From Bacteroidales bacterium UBA1173 (GTDB taxonomy: Bacteria; Bacteroidota; Bacteroidia; Bacteroidales; F082), in NCBI GenBank assembly GCA_002311655.1, contig DBYZ01000006.1:1-51746 (forward strand): a stretch of DNA of 51,746 nucleotides. Direction: 5' to 3'. Of this stretch, positions 1-6,747 are shown one piece after another. The translations under genes were made by a program, and so were the position numbers. The notes under the pieces are model-generated. The model had not been told where the DNA came from. It saw only the letters and a list, made by a program, of their open reading frames with translations, and searched no databases. Within the stretch, counting starts at the first letter, position 1, and each line of letters begins with the position of its first letter.

Positions 1-417
1 TACGGTATGACCGGCGGTCAGATGGCACCTACCACACTCGAAGGCATGAAGACTGCAACAACACCTTACGGACGTAAGGCCACATTACCTGCAGGCGCTG
101 GCTTCGACGGTATCCCGAACAACGGTTATCCACTGCACATCACCGAATTGATTGCACGTCTTCCTGGCACAAAATACGTCACACGTCAGGCTGTTTATGA
201 TCCAGCACACGTACGCAACGCCAAGAAAGCAATCAAGAAGGCTTTTGAAAACCAGATCAATGGAAAGAGCGGCGTAAACTTCGTCGAAATCGTATCGAAC
301 TGCAACTCCAACTGGAAGATGGAACCTGTCGCAGCTAACAAATGGTTGGTTGAGAACATGCTTCCTGAGTATCCACTTGGCGATATCAAAGTTGACGGAA
401 AGCTCGTTGAAAAATAA
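1..417 (+). CDS. 2-oxoacid:ferredoxin oxidoreductase, beta (TPP-binding) subunit, 3' part
   Basis: This is the C-terminal part of a thiamine-diphosphate-binding beta subunit of a 2-oxoacid:ferredoxin oxidoreductase. The frame is open at base 1, so the start lies outside the window and 138 residues remain. The opening YGMTGGQMAPTT is the conserved segment after the TPP/Mg site, and the later NCNSNW segment is typical of Kor/Vor beta chains. The enzyme oxidatively decarboxylates a 2-oxoacid, reducing ferredoxin and forming an acyl-CoA. The gamma subunit follows 17 bases downstream, so the two form one operon; the alpha subunit is expected upstream. Whether the substrate is 2-oxoglutarate or branched-chain 2-oxoacids cannot be read from this fragment. 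Confidence 0.88.
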   Translation, partial: YGMTGGQMAPTTLEGMKTATTPYGRKATLPAGAGFDGIPNNGYPLHITELIARLPGTKYVTRQAVYDPAHVRNAKKAIKKAFENQINGKSGVNFVEIVSNCNSNWKMEPVAANKWLVENMLPEYPLGDIKVDGKLVEK

Positions 418-434
418 TTTAAAAAATTAAAGCA

Positions 435-977
435 ATGACAGAAGAAATTATTATTGCCGGATTCGGCGGACAGGGTGTCTTATCAATGGGTAAGATCCTT
501 GCATATAGCGGCATCATGGAAGGCAAAGAAGTGAGCTGGATGCCATCATACGGTCCTGAGATGCGTGGTGGTACCGCCAACGTGACTGTCATCGTCAGCG
601 ATGAACGCGTGTGCTCTCCTATCATCAACGCATTCGACACAGCAGTGATCCTGAACCAGCAGTCACTCGACAAGTTCGAATCGAAAGTAAAACCTGGCGG
701 ATACCTTCTCTATGATCCGAACGGCATCACAAAGAAGCCTACCCGTAAGGACATCAACATCTACACCATCGAAGGTGCACAGCTTGCATCAGACATGGGT
801 AACAGCAAAGTGTTCAACATGATTATCCTCGGCGCATTCTTGAAGCTTCGTCCAATCATCGACGACAAGAACGTGGAAGAGGGTCTTCGCCACAGCTTGC
901 CAGAGCGTGCTCACAAGCTGATTCCGTTGAACATGGAAGCCGTCAAGGTTGGTAAGGACAATGTGAAAAAGGCATAA
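435..977 (+). CDS. 2-oxoacid:ferredoxin oxidoreductase, gamma subunit
   Basis: A 180-residue protein of the pyruvate/ketoisovalerate oxidoreductase catalytic-domain family. It opens with IIIAGFGGQGVLSMGKILAY, the glycine-rich signature of gamma subunits, followed by SYGPEMRGGTANVTV, also characteristic. It partners the beta chain just upstream (17-base gap) in a soluble complex making acyl-CoA and reduced ferredoxin, typical of anaerobic Bacteroidales. The length is normal for a stand-alone gamma chain. The stop codon is followed at the next base by a heptanucleotide repeat array and then a perfect 29-base palindrome, probably the operon's 3' end. The Kor versus Vor assignment is open. Confidence 0.9.
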   Translation: MTEEIIIAGFGGQGVLSMGKILAYSGIMEGKEVSWMPSYGPEMRGGTANVTVIVSDERVCSPIINAFDTAVILNQQSLDKFESKVKPGGYLLYDPNGITKKPTRKDINIYTIEGAQLASDMGNSKVFNMIILGAFLKLRPIIDDKNVEEGLRHSLPERAHKLIPLNMEAVKVGKDNVKKA

Positions 978-1008
978 GACGTTAGTCGTTAGTCTTTAGA
1001 CGTTAGAC
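978..1008 (+). repeat. Heptanucleotide repeat array, GTC family (site 1)
   Basis: Four 7-base units, gacgtta, gtcgtta, gtcttta and gacgtta, plus a trailing gac. They begin at the first base after the TAA of the oxidoreductase gamma gene. The unit matches the arrays at 5544 and 10368. Only one orientation is present here; the palindrome at 1013 stands where an inverted arm would be. Confidence 0.8.
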
Positions 1009-1012
1009 ATTT

Positions 1013-1041
1013 GTAGAGACGCCACAATGTGGCGTCTCTAC
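1013..1041. terminator. 29-base perfect palindrome between convergent genes, probable bidirectional terminator
   Basis: Arms gtagagacgccaca (1013-1026) and tgtggcgtctctac (1028-1041) are exact reverse complements around one central base. The palindrome lies between the convergent 2-oxoacid oxidoreductase and DUF2750 genes. On the plus strand it is followed by a short T-rich stretch that overlaps the DUF2750 stop. It could act as a terminator in both directions. The GTAGAGACG core also looks like a dispersed REP-type palindrome, so it may be a genome-wide repeat reused as a terminator. Confidence 0.65.
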
Positions 1042-1043
1042 TT

Positions 1044-1457
1044 TTATTCTTCGTCTTCAAAATCTTCTGGCATAGGCTCGGCCCAGTCCTCATCGTAGAA
1101 CTCCTCGCCTACCAGCTCACGGTCTGATTTGTCCTGGCCGCCAAGCATCTGACGCATGATTTTTGAAGGGATTGGCAAGATCTGACCTTCGGTGCCTGTA
1201 GAGATGGCGATGCCGATGTCGTCACCGTCAAGTTCGCGTGTCCATGTGATGAATTCGGCGATATCCATGGTTGTGACGTTGTAATTCTCCCAGTCGTCAC
1301 CGATGTTTGCCTCGGCTTCTTCTTTTGTCGCCCACACAGGGATGTAAGAGTTTCCGCCACCGTCTTCAAGCATGGCGAAAAGACCAGGTTTTGCTTCAAG
1401 AAGCCATAAAATTCCGTTGGTGTTTACAGTTTGTAAAAATTTTTGAATCTCTTCCAT
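1044..1457 (-). CDS. DUF2750 family protein
   Basis: A 137-residue acidic protein. Residues about 15-50 (WLLEAKPGLFAML, then SYIPVWATKEEAE) match the pattern of the DUF2750 family, small cytoplasmic proteins of unknown function. The C-terminus is very acidic (EDWAEPMPEDFEDEE). It lies 9 bases after the acid phosphatase gene on the same strand and is probably the last gene of the four-gene minus-strand run starting at the ABC-F gene. No signal peptide or membrane segment is visible. The family name rests on resemblance; no function can be assigned. Confidence 0.75.
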   Translation of the reverse strand: MEEIQKFLQTVNTNGILWLLEAKPGLFAMLEDGGGNSYIPVWATKEEAEANIGDDWENYNVTTMDIAEFITWTRELDGDDIGIAISTGTEGQILPIPSKIMRQMLGGQDKSDRELVGEEFYDEDWAEPMPEDFEDEE

Positions 1458-1466
1458 AATGCAGTT

Positions 1467-2201
1467 TTATTTTGTCAATTTTTTAAACTCTTTTTGAGCG
1501 GCTTTCATGTCATCAAGGAAAGCCTTACAGGTATGCAGGCGGGCGTAACATGCTGCCGCAAGCATACGTGATGCATCAACATCGCTTTGCCAATGGAAAC
1601 CTGTGATGACGCGACTCTGACCCCACTCATAGCCGAGCTGGTAGAGTGCATCCTGAGCGGCCGGATTGATTTCACAAAGCACCAATGCCATGCCCCATGC
1701 TTTTATTGTATGACCCGACGGATACGATCCATTGGTACGCAACTCCTCCTCGTCTTGCGGTACCAATGTCGGCTCGTTGAAATAGACGTATGGACGGACG
1801 CGGTTATGTGCTTCCTTTGGTGCGGTGGCGCTAAGACGTATTGTCTCAACGCTCCAGTCAACAACCTTGTAGATAGCAGGCGTCTTCTCCTCGGAAATCT
1901 CCATCCCGAACACCTCGCTGAAGATCGGAATCATGTCTTTGTTCTCATACGCAGCCTGACGGATGGCTTTTTGTGCGCGCAAAGTGTCCTTACGCTGTTC
2001 CTTTCCCCAGTAATACTGCGAGATGTCGTACATAAACTGTGATGAGCCCGGTGCCGGAGGAGCTGGTAGCCAATAAACGGCGTTCGGAACCTCGTCGGCA
2101 GTGAGATACATATTTGTCGATTCCTGCGCGTACGAAATAACGCTTGACAGCATTAAAACCGCCAGCAAAAACAGGTTAAATATATGACTCCGTTTTTTCA
2201 T
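1467..2201 (-). CDS. Class A non-specific acid phosphatase (PAP2 superfamily), secreted
   Basis: A 244-residue exported phosphatase. The N-terminus MKKRSHIFNLFLLAVLML is a signal peptide. The class A signature KX6RP-PSGH-SRX5HX3D is complete: KEAHNRVRP, SYPSGHT and SRVITGFHWQSD, with the last histidine expected to form the phosphohistidine intermediate. Enzymes of this family hydrolyse a range of phosphomonoesters in the periplasm. The start ATG overlaps the stop of the upstream PreA-like gene (ATGA), so the two are translationally coupled, although their functions have no obvious link. Its role is probably phosphate scavenging. Confidence 0.88.
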   Translation of the reverse strand: MKKRSHIFNLFLLAVLMLSSVISYAQESTNMYLTADEVPNAVYWLPAPPAPGSSQFMYDISQYYWGKEQRKDTLRAQKAIRQAAYENKDMIPIFSEVFGMEISEEKTPAIYKVVDWSVETIRLSATAPKEAHNRVRPYVYFNEPTLVPQDEEELRTNGSYPSGHTIKAWGMALVLCEINPAAQDALYQLGYEWGQSRVITGFHWQSDVDASRMLAAACYARLHTCKAFLDDMKAAQKEFKKLTK

Positions 2202-3664
2202 TTTTTAGATGTTTTATGTTTTTCAAATCGTTTGGAGATTCCGATGGCACCAGTTGGGCAAACGAGTCTGCACAAATGACATCCGACACATTTTTGTCCG
2301 TCGATGTTTGGCTTACGTGTTGCAAAATCAAATGTCATAGCCTGATGTCCGCCATCGCGGCATGAGAGGTAGCAACGTCCGCATCCTATACACATCTCGC
2401 GGTCGATACAAGGATATACCATAGTGTCGCGGTCAAGGTCAGAAGGCTGCTCAAACATCGGAAGATATTTGCCAACAAGGTCGCTAACTTGTTTTATACC
2501 GTGCTCTGCCATATAAGTCTGCAATCCGAGAACGAGGTCGTCGATGATGCGGTAGCCGTATTCCATCACGGCAGTGCATATTTGCACGTTACGGCAGCCA
2601 AGCTGTATGTAATCCAAAGCATCACGCCATGTTTCAATTCCGCCGATACCACTCAAATGAACGCCCGCCATTAGTGGGTTTTTCGCCATTTCAATGATAA
2701 AATGCAAGGAAATAGGCTTCACTGCCTTTCCGGAATATCCCGACACCGTCCATTTCCCACTGACCTGCGACTTAGGCGACAATGTGATGCTCTTGACAGT
2801 GTTTATAGCCGAGATAGCGTCAGCGCCAGCAAAACAAGCTCCTAGGGCAGGGTTCTTCATGTGTGTGATGTTCGGAGTCATCTTAGGGATGACAGGTATC
2901 TTAACACTACGTTTCACGTATGCTGTGTATGCAGCCACGAGCTCTGTATCTTGTCCTACATCGCTTCCCATGCCTACAAGACGCATCTGAGGACATGAGA
3001 AGTTAAGCTCAACAGCGTCACATCCAGCATCTTCCGCCATCTTAGCCAGCTCCATCCACTCATCTTCCTGTTGTCCCATAATGCTTGCCACAACCACTTT
3101 CGTAGGATAGTTCTTTTTCAAGCGGCGCAAGATGTCAAAATCAACCTCATAAGGGTTCTCAGAAAGCTGTTCCATGTTGCGGAAACCTGCAAACGACGTA
3201 CCTTCTTTGACGGCGTCGAAACGCGGTGACACCTCGTTTATTTCCTGCTTACAAATGGTTTTGTAAAACACTCCTGCCCAGCCCATCTCAAAGGCTCGCG
3301 CCACCATGTCGTAGTTGGTGCATACCGCCGAAGAAGCAAGGAAAAACGGATTTTCACATTGAATACCGCAAAAGTCGATCCCAAGAGACGGCAATTTATC
3401 AGTAGCGACGGCATCGTTTTTCACTGCATCAAGCAGTTCACGAATGCGCAGTGGGCGGTCATAGTGTATGCAAGCATTTTCTGCTTGTTCAATGTCAGCC
3501 TCAGAGCAACCTTCCATCCATCGCCAAGCATTCTTTTTATTGCCAAATCTTATGGCTCGTATTGCTCTTGCAGGATCCCCGTGTTTGCAAGCTTTGGTGC
3601 AAGAGGCATCCTCACAAAGCAGGCATCGCGCCGCCTCTTCTTTAATGTGAATTGTCCTTTTCAT
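2198..3664 (-). CDS. PreA-like dihydropyrimidine dehydrogenase family flavoprotein with extra N-terminal Fe-S segment
   Basis: A 488-residue protein in three parts. Residues about 10-75 hold a CX2C-X4-C-X3-C cluster (ARCLLCEDASCTKAC) like domain I of dihydropyrimidine dehydrogenase. Residues about 90-400 form a dihydroorotate-dehydrogenase-like FMN barrel (LNFSCPQ, PKMTPNIT). The last 80 residues carry two 4Fe-4S motifs (CIGCGRCYLSC and CVGCHLCRLVC). The family reduces uracil or thymine using NAD(P)H. The active-site loop reads GMGSDVGQD, without the cysteine of mammalian DPD (GMGLACGQD). No PreT partner is adjacent; the neighbours are ABC-F (3-base gap) and the acid phosphatase (ATGA overlap). 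The true substrate is uncertain. Confidence 0.75.
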   Translation of the reverse strand: MKRTIHIKEEAARCLLCEDASCTKACKHGDPARAIRAIRFGNKKNAWRWMEGCSEADIEQAENACIHYDRPLRIRELLDAVKNDAVATDKLPSLGIDFCGIQCENPFFLASSAVCTNYDMVARAFEMGWAGVFYKTICKQEINEVSPRFDAVKEGTSFAGFRNMEQLSENPYEVDFDILRRLKKNYPTKVVVASIMGQQEDEWMELAKMAEDAGCDAVELNFSCPQMRLVGMGSDVGQDTELVAAYTAYVKRSVKIPVIPKMTPNITHMKNPALGACFAGADAISAINTVKSITLSPKSQVSGKWTVSGYSGKAVKPISLHFIIEMAKNPLMAGVHLSGIGGIETWRDALDYIQLGCRNVQICTAVMEYGYRIIDDLVLGLQTYMAEHGIKQVSDLVGKYLPMFEQPSDLDRDTMVYPCIDREMCIGCGRCYLSCRDGGHQAMTFDFATRKPNIDGQKCVGCHLCRLVCPTGAIGISKRFEKHKTSKK

Positions 3665-3667
3665 AGT

Positions 3668-5524
3668 TTATATTTCATCGAGTTCAAGCCATCGCATCTC
3701 TTTCTCATCCAACAAGTCGTTGATTTCCGACAGCCTCTTACCTATTTTGTCAATTTCTTGATAATCAGTCTGATTCTCGAGTTGAGATGTCAGTTCTTTC
3801 TTCTCTTTTTCAAGATTTTCGATGTCGATTGCAAGTTGTTCGTATTCTTTTTGCTCTTTAAACGAGCGTTTTTTGCTTCGTTCCGATGCCTTAGGTCGGT
3901 TTTCGCGAGTGTCGATACGTTCCGCCACCTGAACCTTGTGAATTTCCTTGTTTTTCGCGTCAAGCCAGTCGTGATACTGCGAATAGTTGCCCATAAAACC
4001 TTTCACCGCACCATCGCCTTCGAAAACGAATAGCTGGTCGACAGTCTGGTCGAGGAAATAGCGGTCGTGCGACACCACGATAAGACAGCCTTTGTAGCTT
4101 TGCAGGAAGTCCTCGAGCTTTTGTAACGTCAAGATATCCAAGTCGTTAGTAGGCTCATCCAAAATCAAAAAGTTTGGATTTTTTATCAGAATCGTGAGCA
4201 GATACAAACGTCTTTTCTCGCCGCCGCTAAGCAACGCCACCGGCTGACGGTGCATCGAATACGGGAACATGAAATGCGCCAGCAGCTTGTCAGCAGTATA
4301 AACCATGTCCTTGCCGTAATAAACCACCTCAGCGATGTCACGGATAGTGTCAAGAACGGTCTTGTTCTCGTCAAATTTGATGCCGCCCTGGGTATAATAG
4401 CCATAAACGACGGTCTCGCCGGTGACAATAGTGCCTGAATCAGGCGCCTCGTGACCGGTTATCATATTTAAAAAGGTGGATTTGCCGACACCATTCTTGC
4501 CGATGATACCGATGCGTTCGCCTTTTTTGAAGATATAATCGAAGTCTTTAAGCAGATAAAGGTCGTCCCATTTCTTGGTAACGCCTTTCATCTCGAGAAT
4601 CTTGCCGCCGAGACGCTGCATGTCGAGTCCAAACTGAATCTCGGTGTTGTCGCGAATCATGCGGGCTTTCTCTTTGAGGTCGTAAAAAGCATCGATTCTT
4701 GCCTTCGCCTTGCCTGTTCGTGCCTGCGGAGTGCTTCGAATCCACTCGAGTTCATGCTTCATCAGCTGGCCGGCCTTCTCCGCCGCGATACGTTTGTTTT
4801 CCTCACGTTCACGACTCTTGCGGACGTAATAATCGAAATTGCCGTTGTGGGTGTAAATCGTGCCGTGGTACATCTCCAAAATCTTGTTGCACACTCTATC
4901 GAGGAAATAACGGTCGTGAGTGACCATGAAAAGCGTCACGTTCGACTGCGTGAGATAGTTCTCGAGCCACTCCACCATCTGCATGTCGAGGTGGTTGGTA
5001 GGCTCGTCGAGAAACAGCATGTCGGGGTCGTCGAGAAGCACCAGCGCCAGCGCCAGACGCTTCACCTGTCCGCCTGACAAAGTGCCTATTTTCTGAGACA
5101 AGTCGTTGATTTCGAAAGTCGAAAGCAGCTGTTTCAGTCGCAGCTCATACGACCATGCTTGCATAGCGTCCATCGCCGCCGTCGCCTTATCCAAATCCAC
5201 TTGATCCACAAGGGCTGCCTCGTAACGTTTGATAACGCGCATCACGTCGGTATGACCTGTCGCGATGACGTCTTCGATAGTGAGATTCGGGTCAAATTTT
5301 GGCAGCTGCTCAAGGTAACCGACGCGCACATTCTCGTTGAACGTCACCTTTCCGCCATCGGCTTCTTCTTTCCCGACAAGGATTCGCATCATGGTGCTTT
5401 TTCCAGTGCCATTGGCAGCAATCAAAGCGGTCTTCTCCCCTTTCTCGATACCGAAAGAGATGTTCTCGAACAGCAGCTTGTCGCTGAACGCCTTTGAGAT
5501 GTTATCGACTGATAAGTAATTCAT
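3668..5524 (-). CDS. ABC-F family ATPase (Uup-like)
   Basis: A 618-residue soluble protein with two ABC domains and no membrane segments. The first has Walker A AANGTGKST (residues 36-44), signature LSGGQ and Walker B with LDEPTNHLD. The second has GKNGVGKST, LSGGE and LDEPTNDLD. Between them is the charged inter-domain linker, with a STPQARTGKAKARIDAF segment. The C-terminal 80 residues are a lysine/glutamate-rich coiled coil like the Uup C-terminal domain. ABC-F proteins act on ribosomes or, for Uup, are linked to nucleic-acid transactions. It is first in the minus-strand run ABC-F, PreA-like, phosphatase, DUF2750. The start sits only 5 bases from a -7 promoter box. Confidence 0.9.
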   Translation of the reverse strand: MNYLSVDNISKAFSDKLLFENISFGIEKGEKTALIAANGTGKSTMMRILVGKEEADGGKVTFNENVRVGYLEQLPKFDPNLTIEDVIATGHTDVMRVIKRYEAALVDQVDLDKATAAMDAMQAWSYELRLKQLLSTFEINDLSQKIGTLSGGQVKRLALALVLLDDPDMLFLDEPTNHLDMQMVEWLENYLTQSNVTLFMVTHDRYFLDRVCNKILEMYHGTIYTHNGNFDYYVRKSREREENKRIAAEKAGQLMKHELEWIRSTPQARTGKAKARIDAFYDLKEKARMIRDNTEIQFGLDMQRLGGKILEMKGVTKKWDDLYLLKDFDYIFKKGERIGIIGKNGVGKSTFLNMITGHEAPDSGTIVTGETVVYGYYTQGGIKFDENKTVLDTIRDIAEVVYYGKDMVYTADKLLAHFMFPYSMHRQPVALLSGGEKRRLYLLTILIKNPNFLILDEPTNDLDILTLQKLEDFLQSYKGCLIVVSHDRYFLDQTVDQLFVFEGDGAVKGFMGNYSQYHDWLDAKNKEIHKVQVAERIDTRENRPKASERSKKRSFKEQKEYEQLAIDIENLEKEKKELTSQLENQTDYQEIDKIGKRLSEINDLLDEKEMRWLELDEI

Positions 5525-5528
5525 GATG

Positions 5529-5536
5529 CAAAGATA
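5529..5536 (-). promoter_or_regulatory. -7 box for the ABC-F gene
   Basis: Minus-strand TATCTTTG matches the Bacteroidetes -7 consensus TAnnTTTG. It ends only 4 bases before the ATG of the ABC-F gene, so the transcript would be leaderless or nearly so. No TTTG -33 box is visible at the usual spacing; the region upstream is the inverted heptamer repeat. Confidence 0.55.
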
Positions 5537-5543
5537 GTAAAAA

Positions 5544-5619
5544 GACTTTAGTTTTTAGTCATTAGTCATTAGTTTTTGTGAATAAAATGACTAAAGTCTA
5601 AAGACTAACGACTAAAGAC
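5544..5619. repeat. Inverted heptanucleotide repeat array, GTC family (site 2)
   Basis: The left arm is gacttta, gttttta, gtcatta, gtcatta and gttttt (5544-5577). After a short spacer, the right arm (about 5586-5619) reads, on the opposite strand, as agtcttt, agtcgtt, agtcttt, agacttt, agtcatt. The arms can fold into a long imperfect hairpin. This array lies between two divergent genes, unlike the other sites, which sit at gene 3' ends. Confidence 0.8.
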
Positions 5620-5631
5620 TGGAAAAATCCG

Positions 5632-5639
5632 TATCTTTG
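5632..5639 (+). promoter_or_regulatory. -7 box for the chromate transporter operon
   Basis: TATCTTTG matches TAnnTTTG and ends 14 bases before the ATG at 5654, implying a leader of roughly 10 bases or less. A -33 TTTG is not seen; that position is occupied by the heptamer array. Confidence 0.6.
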
Positions 5640-5653
5640 CAAAAATTTCCTAC

Positions 5654-6211
5654 ATGAAAATAGTATGGCAGCTTTTCATCACGTTTTTCAACATCGGGGC
5701 TTTCACTCTCGGTGGCGGATATGCCATGCTTGAGATGGTGGAACGTGCCGTGGTCACGAAACGCCAATGGATTGCGAAAGATGAGTTCTGGGACATGATC
5801 ACGATAGTGCAGATGCTCCCTGGCGTGTTCGCTGTCAACACCGCACTATATACCGGATACAAAATCAAAGGCTTACGTGGCGCCGTCGCTGCATGCCTCG
5901 GCGCAATAATACCGTCAATAGTGATAATTCTGCTCATCGCAGTGTTTTTCCTCGACTACAAAGAGAATCCGGTGATCGAGCGCATCTTCCGTGGCATCCG
6001 CCCTTGCGTGGTGGCACTCATCCTCTCGCCTTCCATCAAGATGTTTATCAACGCCAAAGTAAACTGGAAAACAGCCATATTCCCAATCGCCACCATCGTC
6101 TTGATTTATTTCTTCAAGGTGTCGCCAGTTTATATCATCCTCGCCACGATTATCGGCAGCGTCAGCTTCGCTTTTTATTCACAAAACCGTCTAAATAAGT
6201 CTAAATCATGA
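5654..6211 (+). CDS. Chromate transporter, N-terminal-type half (short-chain CHR)
   Basis: A 185-residue membrane protein of the CHR family. The opening FFNIGAFTLGGGYAMLEMVE carries the GGGYAM motif of chromate transporters, followed by MITIVQMLPGVFAVNTALYTG, equivalent to the family's Q-x-PGP region. Hydrophobic helices cover most of the rest. Short-chain CHR proteins come as pairs that together form the anion transporter; the second half overlaps by an ATGA at 6208. In characterised members the pair exports chromate, but in an anaerobe the natural anion may differ. The sequence shows a family member, not a tested substrate. Confidence 0.88.
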   Translation: MKIVWQLFITFFNIGAFTLGGGYAMLEMVERAVVTKRQWIAKDEFWDMITIVQMLPGVFAVNTALYTGYKIKGLRGAVAACLGAIIPSIVIILLIAVFFLDYKENPVIERIFRGIRPCVVALILSPSIKMFINAKVNWKTAIFPIATIVLIYFFKVSPVYIILATIIGSVSFAFYSQNRLNKSKS

Positions 6212-6747
6212 TATACTTTCAACTCTTTTGGGCTTATTTGAAGATTGGAATCTTCGGTTTTGGCGGCGGCTATGCCATGCTCTCGATGATTCAGTTTGAA
6301 ATTGTCGACCATTATGGCTGGATGACACTCGAGGAGTTTGCCGACATTGTGGCGCTTTCGCAGATGACGCCTGGTCCTGTAGGAATCAACATGGCTACGT
6401 TCACAGGCTACACCGTGGGAGGTTTCTGGGGCTCCATGCTCGCCACATTATCATTAGTGATGCCATCGTTATTGTTACTTGTTTTCGTTCTGAAATTCTT
6501 ATTCAAAAACAAAGATAACTTCATCGTAAAATCTACACTTTCGTCAATGAAACCTGTCATTGCGGGACTTATCTTCGTCGCCGCCTTGCAGATGATGAAC
6601 CCAGGCAATTTCACTGATTTCGGATTGCATCAAAACAACATCAGCGTTATAATCTGTGCCGTGAGCTTTGTCGCCGTTTTCTTTACAAAAATAAACCCGA
6701 TACTATTGATTATAGCATCGGGTCTTGTGGGTTATCTCGTTTACTGA
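6208..6747 (+). CDS. Chromate transporter, second half (short-chain CHR)
   Basis: A 179-residue membrane protein homologous to its upstream neighbour: FGGGYAMLSMIQFEIVD, then ALSQMTPGPVGINMATFTG, the canonical CHR motifs. It is translationally coupled to the first half by a 4-base overlap, so the two subunits are likely made in equal amounts and combine as a heterodimer. Its stop codon TGA is followed at the very next base by the stop of the convergent acyl-CoA synthetase gene, leaving no room for a separate terminator. Confidence 0.88.
   Translation: MIYFQLFWAYLKIGIFGFGGGYAMLSMIQFEIVDHYGWMTLEEFADIVALSQMTPGPVGINMATFTGYTVGGFWGSMLATLSLVMPSLLLLVFVLKFLFKNKDNFIVKSTLSSMKPVIAGLIFVAALQMMNPGNFTDFGLHQNNISVIICAVSFVAVFFTKINPILLIIASGLVGYLVY

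Noticed and set aside
978..1041. CRISPR array suggested by repeated short units (also at the other heptamer sites)
   Set aside because: Units are 7 bases without unique spacers, and no cas genes are present.
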